From Thauera sp. (GTDB lineage Bacteria > Pseudomonadota > Gammaproteobacteria > Burkholderiales > Rhodocyclaceae): a stretch of DNA of 64,000 nt. Under the pieces are notes generated by a model. It was given only the letters and a program-made list of their open reading frames with translations. It did not search any database and had not been told where the DNA came from. The stretch is from positions 80,184-144,183 of the forward strand of contig JAFLDS010000010.1 in the NCBI GenBank assembly GCA_017302295.1. Direction: 5' to 3'. This document shows, in pieces, positions 12,004 to 20,166 of the stretch. The first letter of the stretch is position 1. The number at the start of each line of letters is the position of its first letter. The position numbers and the translations under genes are program-made.

Positions 12004-12546
12004 ATGCCGACGAAGAAGCTCATCATTCTCGACCGCGACGGCGTCATCAACGTCGACTCCGAGCAGTTCATCAAGTCGCCCGATGAATGGAAGCCGATTC
12101 CCGGTTCGCTCGAGGCGATCGCGCGCCTCAACCAGTGGGGATGGCGCGTGGTGGTGGCGTCGAACCAGTCGGGCGTGGGTCGTGGCCTGTTCGGCATGGA
12201 CACGCTGAACGCCATCAACGAGAAGATGGTCAAGAGCCTCACCCAGGTCGGCGGCCGGCTCGACGCCATCTTCTTCTGCCCGCACGCGGCCGATTCGACC
12301 TGTGACTGCCGCAAGCCGAAACCCGGCCTGTTCCGGGAGATTGCCGAGCGCTTCAACGTCGAGCTTTCCGGCGTGCCCTGTGTCGGCGACAGCCTGCGCG
12401 ATCTGCAGGCAGGCGTGGCGATGGGGTGTGCGCCTTATCTGGTGCTGACCGGCAAAGGCGCCAGAACGCGCGACGATCCGGCCTTGCCCGAGGGTACGCT
12501 GATCTTCGACGACCTTGCCGCGGTGGTGGCCGAGCTGACCGGCTGA
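12004..12546 (+). CDS. gmhB: D-glycero-beta-D-manno-heptose-1,7-bisphosphate 7-phosphatase
   Basis: GmhB removes the C7 phosphate in ADP-heptose synthesis for LPS inner core, in the cytoplasm. The 180-residue HAD phosphatase has the DxD nucleophile pair D10/D12 (ILDRDGVIN) and SNQSGVGRG as motif II. Zinc ligands C92, H94, C100 and C102 (CPHAADSTCDCRKPKPG) come next, and GDSLRDLQAG is motif IV. The zinc loop is shorter than in E. coli GmhB and more like the histidinol-phosphatase domain of HisB, so that activity is a minor alternative. The glyS–gmhB–plsC neighbourhood favours GmhB. Confidence 0.92.
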   Translation: MPTKKLIILDRDGVINVDSEQFIKSPDEWKPIPGSLEAIARLNQWGWRVVVASNQSGVGRGLFGMDTLNAINEKMVKSLTQVGGRLDAIFFCPHAADSTCDCRKPKPGLFREIAERFNVELSGVPCVGDSLRDLQAGVAMGCAPYLVLTGKGARTRDDPALPEGTLIFDDLAAVVAELTG

Positions 12547-12609
12547 GCGGCCGGCCGATCGTCGCCGTTCATTTCTCTTCCTTCCGTTTCCCTTCCGGAG
12601 CACGCCGCC

Positions 12610-13374
12610 GTGCACGTGATTCGTTCCGTCCTGTTCGCCCTCCTGCTGGCCGTCATCACCGTGCCCTATGCGCTGGTCGCCGTGCTGATCTTCTGGCTGC
12701 CGCCGATGACGCGGCACCGCATCATCACCTCCTGGGTGCCGATCATGATGTGGGTGATCCGGCATGTGCTGGGTATCCGCTACCGGGTCATCGGCGCCGA
12801 GAACATGCCCGCCGGCCCGGCGGTGGTGCTCTCCAAACACCAGTCGGCGTGGGAAACGATCGCGCTGCAGCAGATCTTTCCGCCGCTGTGCTACGTGCTG
12901 AAGCGCGAATTGCTGCGCGTGCCCTTTTTCGGCTGGGCGCTGGCGCAGATTCCCGGGATCGCGATCGACCGCGGCGCGGGCAAGGATGCCCTGTCGCAGG
13001 TCGTCGAACAGGGGCGCGAGCGGCTGAAGGAGGGGCTGTGGGTGGTGGTGTTTCCCGAAGGCACGCGGGTGGCGCCGGGGGCGACGCGGCGCTACAAGCC
13101 GGGGGGCGCCTTCCTGGCCAAGCGTGCCGGCGTGCCGGTGGTCCCGGTGGCGCATAACGCGGGTGAGTTCTGGCGGCGCAATGCCTTCCTCAAATGGCCG
13201 GGCGAAATCACCGTCAGCATCGGCCCGGTGATCGATGTGAAAGGCGTGAAGGTGGAGCAGATCAACAGCCGCGCCGAAGCCTGGATCGAAACCGAGATGC
13301 GCCGGCTGTTTCCGCACCACTACGACAACCAGCCCTTTGGCGAAGCGGTCGAGGCTGAGGTCGACGCCGAGTAA
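12610..13374 (+). CDS. Lysophospholipid (1-acyl-glycerol-3-phosphate) acyltransferase, PlsC family
   Basis: A 254-residue membrane acyltransferase. Residues 1-25 and about 30-60 are hydrophobic. The acyltransferase box is KHQSAWET (H-x4-E in place of the textbook H-x4-D, as in a known subset). VVFPEGTRVAPG is the substrate-binding FPEGT motif, near residues 145-160. It probably acylates lysophosphatidate or another lysophospholipid at the inner membrane. The start is GTG 12610, 9 bases after a TCCGGAGCA stretch that contains a GGAG ribosome site. A bidirectional terminator follows at 13473-13504. Exact substrate is not determined by sequence. Confidence 0.9.
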   Translation: MHVIRSVLFALLLAVITVPYALVAVLIFWLPPMTRHRIITSWVPIMMWVIRHVLGIRYRVIGAENMPAGPAVVLSKHQSAWETIALQQIFPPLCYVLKRELLRVPFFGWALAQIPGIAIDRGAGKDALSQVVEQGRERLKEGLWVVVFPEGTRVAPGATRRYKPGGAFLAKRAGVPVVPVAHNAGEFWRRNAFLKWPGEITVSIGPVIDVKGVKVEQINSRAEAWIETEMRRLFPHHYDNQPFGEAVEAEVDAE

Positions 13375-13472
13375 AGCGAGCGCTGAGTCGAAGAAGCCGC
13401 ACCTTTCAGGCGCGCCAACGCCAGCGCCGAATCGGACCAACAGCCGAATCGGACGACCGCGAAACGCGGACG

Positions 13473-13504
13473 AAAAAAAGCCCGCTCATCGAGCGGGCTT
13501 TTTA
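13473..13504. terminator. Bidirectional intrinsic terminator between plsC and phasin
   Basis: The hairpin AGCCCGCTC (13479-13487), ATC loop, GAGCGGGCT (13491-13499) is flanked by a run of A on the left and of T on the right. It can therefore end transcription from both converging genes: plsC family (+) and phasin (-). Confidence 0.92.
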
Positions 13505-13525
13505 CTGCTATCGGCGAAGGACCGA

Positions 13526-14092
13526 TTAGGCAGCCTTCTTCGGCGCCTTGGCAGCGGTGGTGCTGACAGCCTTGACGGTGGCGTTGGTCGCGGCAGCCAC
13601 GTTGGCTTCGGCGATCTCGGCGACTTGCTTGGCAGCCTTGCTCATGCTGTCGTAGGCGCTGTTGGCGGCGGCGATGGCCGACTTGACGGCGGCGACGGCA
13701 ACGTCGGAACCAGCCGGGGCGGACTTGGCAGCCTTGTCCAGCGCGGTGGCGACGCCCTTGTTCATCTCGGCGACTTGAGCTTCGAACAGCTTCGACAGCT
13801 CTTCCTGGCTCTGCGAGGTGATCTCGTAGACGCTACGAGCGTAGGCAACGGCCTTCTCGACGATCGGCTGGGCCAGGGCGGCTTGCAGGTTCATCAGCTC
13901 TTGCACGTCCTTGGCGGCCAGCAGGGCCTTGGTGTTGGCAACGCCGTCTTCCAGAACCGAACGGGCGGTGTTCAGGTTCAGGGCGGCCAGGCGCTCGGCG
14001 CTGGCGAAAGCCGAGTTGGCGACCGTCAGCAGGGTCTCGATGTTGGCCTTGTTGGCGGCGGCGAACTGCTCGGGGGTAGCGAAGTTGGTCAT
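13526..14092 (-). CDS. Phasin family protein (PHA granule-associated)
   Basis: Phasins coat polyhydroxyalkanoate granules and control their size and number. The 188-residue product is almost wholly helical and rich in Ala. It begins MTNFATPEQFAAANKAN, the usual phasin N-terminus, and the Phasin_2-type core runs to about residue 120 (QEELSKLFEAQVAEMNKG). An Ala/Lys tail ends in APKKAA. AGGAG (plus-strand 14099-14103, read in reverse) supports the start. It is monocistronic: its own consensus promoter lies upstream and a terminator downstream. Codon use is strongly optimised, as expected for an abundant protein. No PHA synthase is in the window. Confidence 0.95.
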   Translation of the reverse strand: MTNFATPEQFAAANKANIETLLTVANSAFASAERLAALNLNTARSVLEDGVANTKALLAAKDVQELMNLQAALAQPIVEKAVAYARSVYEITSQSQEELSKLFEAQVAEMNKGVATALDKAAKSAPAGSDVAVAAVKSAIAAANSAYDSMSKAAKQVAEIAEANVAAATNATVKAVSTTAAKAPKKAA

Positions 14093-14183
14093 TTGAAGCT
14101 CCTAAGTGAAAAGCGATGAAATCTGGTGGGCAAGACGTTTCGATCACAGCGACGCTGCGATGTTGCGTTGCAGCATGATTCGA

Positions 14184-14211
14184 ATTATAGGGGACGAAGC
14201 CGCCTTGTCAA
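14184..14211 (-). promoter_or_regulatory. Sigma-70 promoter of the phasin gene
   Basis: Read on the minus strand, TTGACA (14206-14211) and TATAAT (14184-14189) are both exact consensus hexamers, separated by 16 bases. The predicted start point is near 14177, giving a leader of about 85 bases before ATG 14092. This is the best promoter in the window and fits a highly expressed gene. Confidence 0.9.
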
Positions 14212-14217
14212 GACAAA

Positions 14218-14236
14218 ATTTGTGCATCGCACAAAT
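14218..14236 (-). promoter_or_regulatory. Palindromic operator upstream of phasin promoter, PhaR/PhbF-like
   Basis: A perfect inverted repeat, ATTTGTGC-ATC-GCACAAAT, lies 6 bases upstream of the phasin -35 box. Its TGC-N3-GCA core matches the core of the motif reported for the PHA regulator PhbF (PhaR) of Herbaspirillum. PhaR-type repressors control phasin genes and are released when PHA accumulates. The regulator itself is not in this window, so the assignment is inference from the motif and the gene it controls. Confidence 0.65.
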
Positions 14237-14341
14237 CCGTTCCGATTGATCGCTTCAATGACCTGGGAGCCGGTCGCGGAGGCCGCGGCGAGAGGGCGAG
14301 AAAGTGAGGCCGCCCGGAGGCGGCCACGCGTTCGCCGGCTT

Positions 14342-15118
14342 TCAGTCGTGACTGAAATTGGGCTTGCGCTTCTCGACGAAGGCGGTCATGCCTTCCTTCT
14401 GGTCGTTGGTCGCAAACGAGGCGTGGAACACGCGGCGCTCGAACAACAGGCCTTCGTTGAGGCCGCTCTCGAAGGAGCGGTTGATCGACTCCTTGATCAT
14501 CATGACGATGGGCAGCGAGTAGCTGGCGATGGTCTCGGCGGTGGCGAGCGCGTCCTCGACCAGCTTGTCGGCCGGCACCACGCGCGACACCAGGCCGGCG
14601 CGTTCGGCTTCGGCGGCGTCCATCATGCGGCCGGTGAGGCACAGTTCCATGGCTTTGGCCTTGCTGACCGCGCGCGGCAGACGCTGCGTGCCGCCGGCGC
14701 CGGGCAGGGTGCCGAGCTTGACCTCGGGCTGGCCGAACTTGGCCGTGTCGGCGGCGATGATGATGTCGCACATCATCGCCAGCTCGTTGCCGCCACCGAG
14801 CGCGAAGCCGGCCACTGCCGCGATGACCGGCTTGCGGCAGGTCTTCACGCGTTCCCAGTTGCGCGTGATGTACTCGTTCTTGTAAGCGTCCATGTAAGAG
14901 AACGAGGCCATCGCACCGATGTCGGCGCCGGCAGCGAAGGCCTTTTCCGACCCGGTGATGACGATCGCGCCGATGCCGTCGTCGGCCTCGAAGCCGTTGA
15001 GCGCATCGGTGATCTCGTTGACCACCTGGTCATTGAGCGCGTTGAGCGCCTTGGGTCGGTTCAGGGTGATCAGGCCGACGCGTCCGCGGGTTTCGGCGAT
15101 GATGAGTTCGTACGTCAT
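14342..15118 (-). CDS. Enoyl-CoA hydratase
   Basis: A 258-residue crotonase-fold enzyme that probably adds water to trans-2-enoyl-CoA in beta-oxidation. The oxyanion-hole motif [11 protein letters not shown] lies near 61-71. The two acid/base residues are E112 ([11 protein letters not shown]) and E132 ([16 protein letters not shown]), 20 residues apart as in mitochondrial hydratase. I start at MTYELII (15118) because GAGGAG precedes it and the longer upstream frame is proline-rich and non-homologous. It lies 43 bases after lptA on the same strand and may be co-transcribed. It could also feed PHA metabolism, but specificity cannot be read from sequence. Confidence 0.93.
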   Translation of the reverse strand: MTYELIIAETRGRVGLITLNRPKALNALNDQVVNEITDALNGFEADDGIGAIVITGSEKAFAAGADIGAMASFSYMDAYKNEYITRNWERVKTCRKPVIAAVAGFALGGGNELAMMCDIIIAADTAKFGQPEVKLGTLPGAGGTQRLPRAVSKAKAMELCLTGRMMDAAEAERAGLVSRVVPADKLVEDALATAETIASYSLPIVMMIKESINRSFESGLNEGLLFERRVFHASFATNDQKEGMTAFVEKRKPNFSHD

Positions 15119-15161
15119 GGAGTCTCCTCGATCTTGGGGGAAATGCCCGCCAGCCGGGCGT

Positions 15162-15704
15162 TCAGCGGCTGCCTTCGGGCTTGTTGTCACCCTTGGGCTG
15201 GATGACGGCGCGCACGCGGCCGTCGGCCCCGGCGGCGGGGGCGCTGCCGGGGGCATTGGTCGCGAGGTAGTTCTCGCTCATCGCGTCGTATTCGATATAG
15301 CTGCCGCGCACCTCGTCGCCGCCGCTGGTCACTCGCGCGCGCTTGAAAAGCCTGGCCTGCTCGGTGCGGCTGTCGTATTCGATGCGCTCGGCTTCGCCAT
15401 CGACGTACTCGTTGCTGGCTTCGCGTTTCTGGCGGAAGGTGGCGAGCTTGTTGCCGGAGGCGGTCGCGACGCCTTTCTGGAAGCCGTCGGCACCCTGGGT
15501 GACGACCAGCTTGTCGCCCTTGATCACCAGCGTGCCCTGCGTCAGCACGACGGCGCCCTCGAAGACATGGACCTTGTTGCGGTCGTCCACCGACATGCGG
15601 TCGGCTTCGATGTCCACCGGCTTGTTGCGGTCGGCGCGCTCGGCGAGCGCGGGGGCGGCGGCGAGGCCGAGCAGGAGCAGGGCGGCGATGAGGCGGTTTG
15701 TCAT
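15162..15704 (-). CDS. lptA: Lipopolysaccharide transport periplasmic protein LptA
   Basis: LptA forms the periplasmic beta-jellyroll bridge that carries LPS from LptC to LptD. The 180-residue precursor has a signal peptide ([21 protein letters not shown]). The OstA/LptA domain follows: [31 protein letters not shown] and [12 protein letters not shown], then [16 protein letters not shown]. It overlaps lptC by 4 bases. In most relatives lptB follows, but here an enoyl-CoA hydratase does, so the ATPase gene must lie elsewhere. Confidence 0.95.
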   Translation of the reverse strand: MTNRLIAALLLLGLAAAPALAERADRNKPVDIEADRMSVDDRNKVHVFEGAVVLTQGTLVIKGDKLVVTQGADGFQKGVATASGNKLATFRQKREASNEYVDGEAERIEYDSRTEQARLFKRARVTSGGDEVRGSYIEYDAMSENYLATNAPGSAPAAGADGRVRAVIQPKGDNKPEGSR

Positions 15705-16279
15705 GAGGATTTGTCCTGGCGGCGAGGCATGTGGACCTTGACCTGTCCGGTCAGGTTCAGCGTGCCGAACAGATTGTCGGACTCCATGCCGAGCGCGTTG
15801 GCGGTGGTGTTGCCCTGGGTGAGGCGCACGGGCTGGGCGGTCCGCGCGTGCTGCGGATCGGGCCAGACGCTGAGTGCCTCGGAGTTGAGTTCGAGTTCAG
15901 GCAGGCCTTCGCCGCGCGTGCGCCGGGCGTGCACGTCGCCGGCCAGATCGACCTGCTCGCCGCCGGGCAAGACCTTGCCGCGGTCGGCGGTCACATGAAA
16001 CCGCATGTCGTCGCGGAACACCGTCAGGCGTGGCAGCTCGAGCTGCGTCGTGTCGTCGGCGGGGAAGTGCGACAGCTGGTCGGCAAGCAGTTCATAGCGC
16101 TGGCTGCCGTCCTTCGCGAAGCCGACGATGCGCGTCCGCGTGGCGCTGAAGTCGGGCCCGGTCTGCACTGCCTTGTCGGCCGCGGGCTCGTCGACACGGG
16201 TGGCACGCTCGAGCCAAAGTGATGCGCCGGCGATGACGGTCAGGGCGATCAGCGGATAGAGCCGGTAGGCGGTCTGCAT
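15701..16279 (-). CDS. lptC: LPS export ABC transporter periplasmic protein LptC
   Basis: LptC is a bitopic inner-membrane protein that passes LPS from LptB2FG to LptA. The 192-residue product has one N-terminal membrane segment (YPLIALTVIAGASLWLERA, about 7-25). A periplasmic LptC domain follows, with YELLADQLSHFPADDTTQLELPRLTVF and a TADRGKVLPGGEQVDLAGDV repeat like LptA. Upstream it is separated from kdsD by 63 bases. No kdsC gene lies between them, unlike the common kdsD-kdsC-lptC-lptA order. Confidence 0.93.
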   Translation of the reverse strand: MQTAYRLYPLIALTVIAGASLWLERATRVDEPAADKAVQTGPDFSATRTRIVGFAKDGSQRYELLADQLSHFPADDTTQLELPRLTVFRDDMRFHVTADRGKVLPGGEQVDLAGDVHARRTRGEGLPELELNSEALSVWPDPQHARTAQPVRLTQGNTTANALGMESDNLFGTLNLTGQVKVHMPRRQDKSS

Positions 16280-16342
16280 GCGCTGGCTCGCCTCAGTTCC
16301 GGGCGGCGGCGCGGAATCGAGCCGTTGGTGACTGGAAGCCCA

Positions 16343-17332
16343 TCAGATCACCTTTGCCAGCATCAGGTCGTGCGTGGTCAGGGCGCCGACCAGCACGCCG
16401 GACTTGTCGACCACCAGCAGCTGGCTGATGCGCCGGCTCTCCATCAGCTCGACGGCGTCGACGGCCAGCGCTTCGGGTCCGATCGAGCGGGGATGGGCGC
16501 TCATCACCGCGGCGAGCTTCGCGTTGCGCACGTCGCAGCCCTTTTCCAAAGCACGGCGCAGGTCGCCGTCGGTAAAGATGCCAAGCGGGCGACCGGCGTC
16601 GTCGACAACCGCGGTCATGCCCATGCCGCCGGTGGTCATCGCCAGCAGTGCCTGGGTCAGTGGTGCGTCGGGCGCGATCGCGGGCACGGCGGCGCGCGGG
16701 CGCATGACGTCGGCGACGTGGGTGAGCAGACGGCGGCCGAGCGCGCCGCCAGGATGCGAGCGGGCGAAATCGTCGGCGCCGAAGCCGCGTGCATCGAGCA
16801 AGGCGACGGCGAGGGCGTCGCCGAGCGCCAGTGCAGCGGTGGTGCTGGCCGTCGGCGCGAGGTTGAGCGGGCAGGCCTCCTCGCTGACCGCCGCATTCAG
16901 ATGGACGTCGGCCTCGAGCGCGAGCGGCGAATCGGGATTGCCGGTCATCGTGATCAGGCGTGCGCCCTGGCGCTTCACCAGCGGCACGATGGTGAGCACT
17001 TCCTCGCTCGAGCCCGAGTTCGACAGGGCGATGACGACGTCCTCGGGGGTGATCATGCCGAGGTCGCCATGCGCGGCTTCGGCGGCGTGCACGAAGTAGG
17101 CGGGCGTGCCGGTGCTGGCCAGGGTGGCGGCGAGCTTGCGCGCGATGTGCCCGGACTTGCCGATGCCGGTGACGATGACGCGCCCGCGGCGTTGCAGGAT
17201 CAGCGCAACGGCCTGTTCGAACTCGGTTCCCACCCGGTCGGCCAGCGTCGATACCGCGGCCGCCTCGATGCGGAGCACGCGGCGGGCGAGCGCAATCGCG
17301 CGGCTGTCTTGGGCAGGATCCATTGGGGACAT
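16343..17332 (-). CDS. kdsD: D-arabinose 5-phosphate isomerase (KpsF/GutQ family)
   Basis: KdsD converts ribulose 5-phosphate to arabinose 5-phosphate, the first step of Kdo synthesis for LPS. The protein (329 residues from 17332) has an N-terminal SIS domain with VTGIGKSGHIARKLAATLASTGTPAYF, AAEAAHGDLGMI and ALSNSGSSEEV. Two CBS domains follow (about 205-265 and 275-325: GMTAVVDDAGRPLGIFTDGDLRRAL, ISQLLVVDKSGVLVGALTTHDL). An upstream ATG at 17371 would add residues with no family match. AATGG at 17323 is another possible start. None has a strong ribosome site. It is probably the first gene of kdsD-lptC-lptA. Confidence 0.93.
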   Translation of the reverse strand: MSPMDPAQDSRAIALARRVLRIEAAAVSTLADRVGTEFEQAVALILQRRGRVIVTGIGKSGHIARKLAATLASTGTPAYFVHAAEAAHGDLGMITPEDVVIALSNSGSSEEVLTIVPLVKRQGARLITMTGNPDSPLALEADVHLNAAVSEEACPLNLAPTASTTAALALGDALAVALLDARGFGADDFARSHPGGALGRRLLTHVADVMRPRAAVPAIAPDAPLTQALLAMTTGGMGMTAVVDDAGRPLGIFTDGDLRRALEKGCDVRNAKLAAVMSAHPRSIGPEALAVDAVELMESRRISQLLVVDKSGVLVGALTTHDLMLAKVI

Positions 17333-17469
17333 AGACTCGAAACGGTTACACTTCAACGAAGACGCAGTCATGCCGGCGCACGCAAACCGACGCGCCGAAG
17401 CTGGACTGCGATTGTATATCAGTCGGGACGCCGACCGGGATGCCGGGGCAAGCCCGTTCGAACCTTCCG

Positions 17470-19440
17470 ATGCTCAACACGCTCGAATTCGTGCTCCTGC
17501 TGCTGGCGGCCGCCGTGGTGCTGGTGGCGCTGTTCCGCAGCCTCAACCTGCCGGCGGTGCTCGGTTATCTGCTCGTCGGTGCGATCGGCGGCCCGCACGC
17601 GCTGAACCTGATGCAGGCGTCGCAGGGCGCGAGCCACCTCGCCGAATTCGGCGTCGTGTTCCTGATGTTCTCGATCGGGCTCGAATTCTCCCTCGCACGC
17701 CTGGTGGCGATGAAGCGCATCGTGTTCGGGCTCGGCGCGGTGCAGGTGCTGGGTACCGTGGTGCTGGTGATGGTGCTCGGGCGCCTGGGCGGGCTGGGCT
17801 GGGCGGCGAGCTTCGCGCTCGGCGGCACGCTGGCGATGTCGTCCACCGCGATCCTGTCCAAGCTGCTCGCTGACCGTATGGAGCTCGACAGCCGCCACGG
17901 CCGCGAGATCATCGGCGTGCTGCTGTTCCAGGACCTGGCGGTGGTGCCGCTGCTGATCCTGCTGCCGGCTTTGTCGCAGCCGGCCGAGGACCTGCTGTTC
18001 ACGCTGGGCGTCGCATCGATCAAGGCGACGGTGCTGCTCGCGCTGGTGCTGGGCTTCGGGCAGCGCTGGATGCGCTGGTGGTTCACGCTGGTCGCGCGGC
18101 GCAAGTCGAGCGAGCTGTTCATGCTCAACGTGCTGCTGATGACGCTGGGCCTCGCCTGGATGTCGGAGTTCTTCGGGCTGTCGCTGGCGCTGGGCGCCTT
18201 TCTGGCCGGCATGCTGATTTCGGAAACCGAGTACCGCTATCAGGTGGAGGAGGACATCAAGCCCTTCCGCGACGTGCTGCTCGGCCTGTTCTTCGTCACC
18301 GTGGGCATGCTGCTCGATGCGGCGGAGGTTCTGCGCAACCTGCCTGCGGTGATCGGCATGGTGGTGGGGCTGCTGCTGTTCAAATTTGCGATCGTGTTCG
18401 GCGCATCGCGCGCTTTCGGCTCGCATCCGGGCACGGCGATGCGCTCGGGCCTGTGGCTGTGCGCCGGCGGCGAGTTCGGCTTCGTGCTGCTGTCCGAGGT
18501 GCTCGGCCTGAAGCTGATGCCGCACGGTCTCGCGCAGGTGGCGGTCGCGGCGCTCGTGCTGTCGATGCTGCTGGCGCCCTTCATCGTGCAGTTCAGCGAC
18601 AAGCTGGTGATGCGCTTCGTCGCTTCCGAATGGCTGCTGCGTTCGATGGAGCTGACCCGGGTCGCGGCGCAGTCGCTCGGTGCCGAGAAGCACATCATCA
18701 TCTGCGGCTACGGCCGCAGCGGCCAGTACATGGCGCGTTTCCTGGAGCAGGAGAACGTCAGCTACGTGGCGCTGGACCTCGACCCGGAGCGGGTGCGCGA
18801 GGCGGGCGCGGCCGGCGATACGGTCGTGTTCGGCGATGCGGCGCGGCGCGAGACGCTGATGGCTGCAGGCATCCTGCGCGCCAGCGCGTTGGTGATCTCG
18901 TATTCGGTGGTCGAATCGGCGTTGCGCGTGATCCATCATGCGCAGAAGTTGCGCCCCGGGCTGCCCATCGTGGTGCGGGCGGCGGACGAGTCCGACATGG
19001 AAAAGCTCATGCAGGCCGGCGCTGCCGAAGTGGTGCCCGAGGCCTTCGAGGGCAGCATCATGCTCGCATCCCACGCGCTGGCGCTGGTCGGCGTGCCGCT
19101 CAACCGCGTGGTGCGGCGCATCCGCGATATACGTAATCAGCGCTACGCGCTGATGCGCGGCTTCTTCCATGGTGCGACCGATGCCGCCGATGGACCGGAC
19201 GCAGCCCAGGCGCGTCTGCACTCGCTCACCGTGCCGCCGGGCGCGCGCTCCATCGGTCGTCGGTTGGGGGATCTGCGTCTGGGGGAGGTCGAGGTGCTGG
19301 TGTCGGCGATCCGTCGGCGCGGGGTGCGCATCGAGTCGCCCGGACCCGATAGCAGTATCGAGGAGGGCGACGTGCTGGTGCTGCTCGGTCTGCCGCTGGG
19401 TCTGGAGGCCGCCGAACAGCGTCTGCTGCAGGGCGGCTGA
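17470..19440 (+). CDS. CPA2-family monovalent cation:proton antiporter with RCK domains (KefB/KefC/YbaL-like)
   Basis: A 656-residue membrane protein. Residues 1-385 hold about 12 hydrophobic segments of the Na+/H+ exchanger fold, with GTLAMSSTAILSKLL and FQDLAVVPLLILLPAL as typical CPA2 signatures. A TrkA-N (RCK) domain starts near 405 with the nucleotide-binding GYGRSG (413-418) and GDAARRETLMAAG. A TrkA-C domain follows (about 575-650). It likely exchanges K+ or Na+ for H+, gated by nucleotide. Glutathione gating as in KefB/C is not demonstrable. I chose ATG 17470 because it starts the first membrane segment; ATG 17440 adds ten polar residues. It is divergent from kdsD. Confidence 0.92.
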   Translation: MLNTLEFVLLLLAAAVVLVALFRSLNLPAVLGYLLVGAIGGPHALNLMQASQGASHLAEFGVVFLMFSIGLEFSLARLVAMKRIVFGLGAVQVLGTVVLVMVLGRLGGLGWAASFALGGTLAMSSTAILSKLLADRMELDSRHGREIIGVLLFQDLAVVPLLILLPALSQPAEDLLFTLGVASIKATVLLALVLGFGQRWMRWWFTLVARRKSSELFMLNVLLMTLGLAWMSEFFGLSLALGAFLAGMLISETEYRYQVEEDIKPFRDVLLGLFFVTVGMLLDAAEVLRNLPAVIGMVVGLLLFKFAIVFGASRAFGSHPGTAMRSGLWLCAGGEFGFVLLSEVLGLKLMPHGLAQVAVAALVLSMLLAPFIVQFSDKLVMRFVASEWLLRSMELTRVAAQSLGAEKHIIICGYGRSGQYMARFLEQENVSYVALDLDPERVREAGAAGDTVVFGDAARRETLMAAGILRASALVISYSVVESALRVIHHAQKLRPGLPIVVRAADESDMEKLMQAGAAEVVPEAFEGSIMLASHALALVGVPLNRVVRRIRDIRNQRYALMRGFFHGATDAADGPDAAQARLHSLTVPPGARSIGRRLGDLRLGEVEVLVSAIRRRGVRIESPGPDSSIEEGDVLVLLGLPLGLEAAEQRLLQGG

Positions 19441-19455
19441 TGGCCTCCCCGGCGG

Positions 19456-20106
19456 CTACAGGGTCAGGCAGACAGTGTGGCTGTTGGCATCGACGAGCGG
19501 GTTCGTCGCCGAGATCACGCTGAGCGCGCCGTCGTCGGCGGTGGTGCCCGCCCGCATCGCGCCACTGGCGGGATTGCCGTCGTCCAGGCTCTGGTCGAGC
19601 TGGCGCACGAGCTTGCCGCTGATGCTGGCCGAGCACATCACGTGGCTTCCACCCAGGCCGAGCGGCGCACCGCTGCCGCCGCGCTGGATGCCGATCCGTC
19701 CGCCTGCGGCGTTGCGCGGGATGTAGCCGGCGTCGGCGGTGTCGGTGGGTCCGCTGGCGAGGTTGGCGAGCCGCACCTGCTGCCAGAAATTCGCCGCTTC
19801 GCTGCCCGTGTCGTCGTCCCAGCGCCCGCCGAGTGAACCGTCGCCGTTGCCGGCGGTGGTGCAGTCCGATACGCCGGACGGGCACAGGTGCGCCACCGCG
19901 CGGCGATCGTCGCCGGGGAGCGCGCGGAACTTGTCCTGATAGGCGTAGATCAGCATCGGCGTGGTGCGGAAGTCCTGCGCGATGTTCTTCACCTTCGCGC
20001 TGTCGATCAGCTCCTGGCCCTTGAGCACGCCGCCGAGCAACAGCCCGACGATGACGAGGACGACGGCGATTTCGACGAGGGTGAAGCCGTTCTGATGAGA
20101 CTTCAT
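19456..20106 (-). CDS. Type IV pilin-like protein (prepilin-type N-terminal methylation domain)
   Basis: The last gene of the MSHA-like operon encodes 216 residues. A short leader MKSHQNG ends in a prepilin peptidase site before FTLVEIAVVLVIVGLLLGG; Glu12 is the conserved +5 residue of the mature protein. The mature domain holds YAYQDKFRALPGDD and four or more cysteines (HLCPSG, SDC, VMCSAS, HTVCLTL) that could form disulfides. It ends in TVCLTL. Being small and nearest to standard pilins in its N-terminus, it may be the major subunit; that is inference. It lies 60 bases after the preceding pseudopilin gene. Confidence 0.88.
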   Translation of the reverse strand: MKSHQNGFTLVEIAVVLVIVGLLLGGVLKGQELIDSAKVKNIAQDFRTTPMLIYAYQDKFRALPGDDRRAVAHLCPSGVSDCTTAGNGDGSLGGRWDDDTGSEAANFWQQVRLANLASGPTDTADAGYIPRNAAGGRIGIQRGGSGAPLGLGGSHVMCSASISGKLVRQLDQSLDDGNPASGAMRAGTTADDGALSVISATNPLVDANSHTVCLTL

Positions 20107-20166
20107 GGTGGCGCTCCTTCGTGGTTGGGAAAGCGGTGTGAGCTGGCATCGGCCAGCGGCAGGCGT

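Noticed and set aside
11386-13440. A 684-codon minus-strand open frame across glyS, gmhB and plsC
   Set aside because: Same reason: an antisense shadow of three clear genes, with composition typical of reversed GC-rich codons.
16280-16342. Possible remnant of kdsC between kdsD and lptC
   Set aside because: Only 63 bases, with no HAD-phosphatase motif in any frame.
17411-17470. A T-arm-like GTTCGAAC string and an AT-rich patch before the CPA2 antiporter gene
   Set aside because: No matching acceptor, D or anticodon arms could be folded around it, so it is not a tRNA. The patch (ATTGTATATC) may be part of a divergent promoter for kdsD but no acceptable -35 was found.
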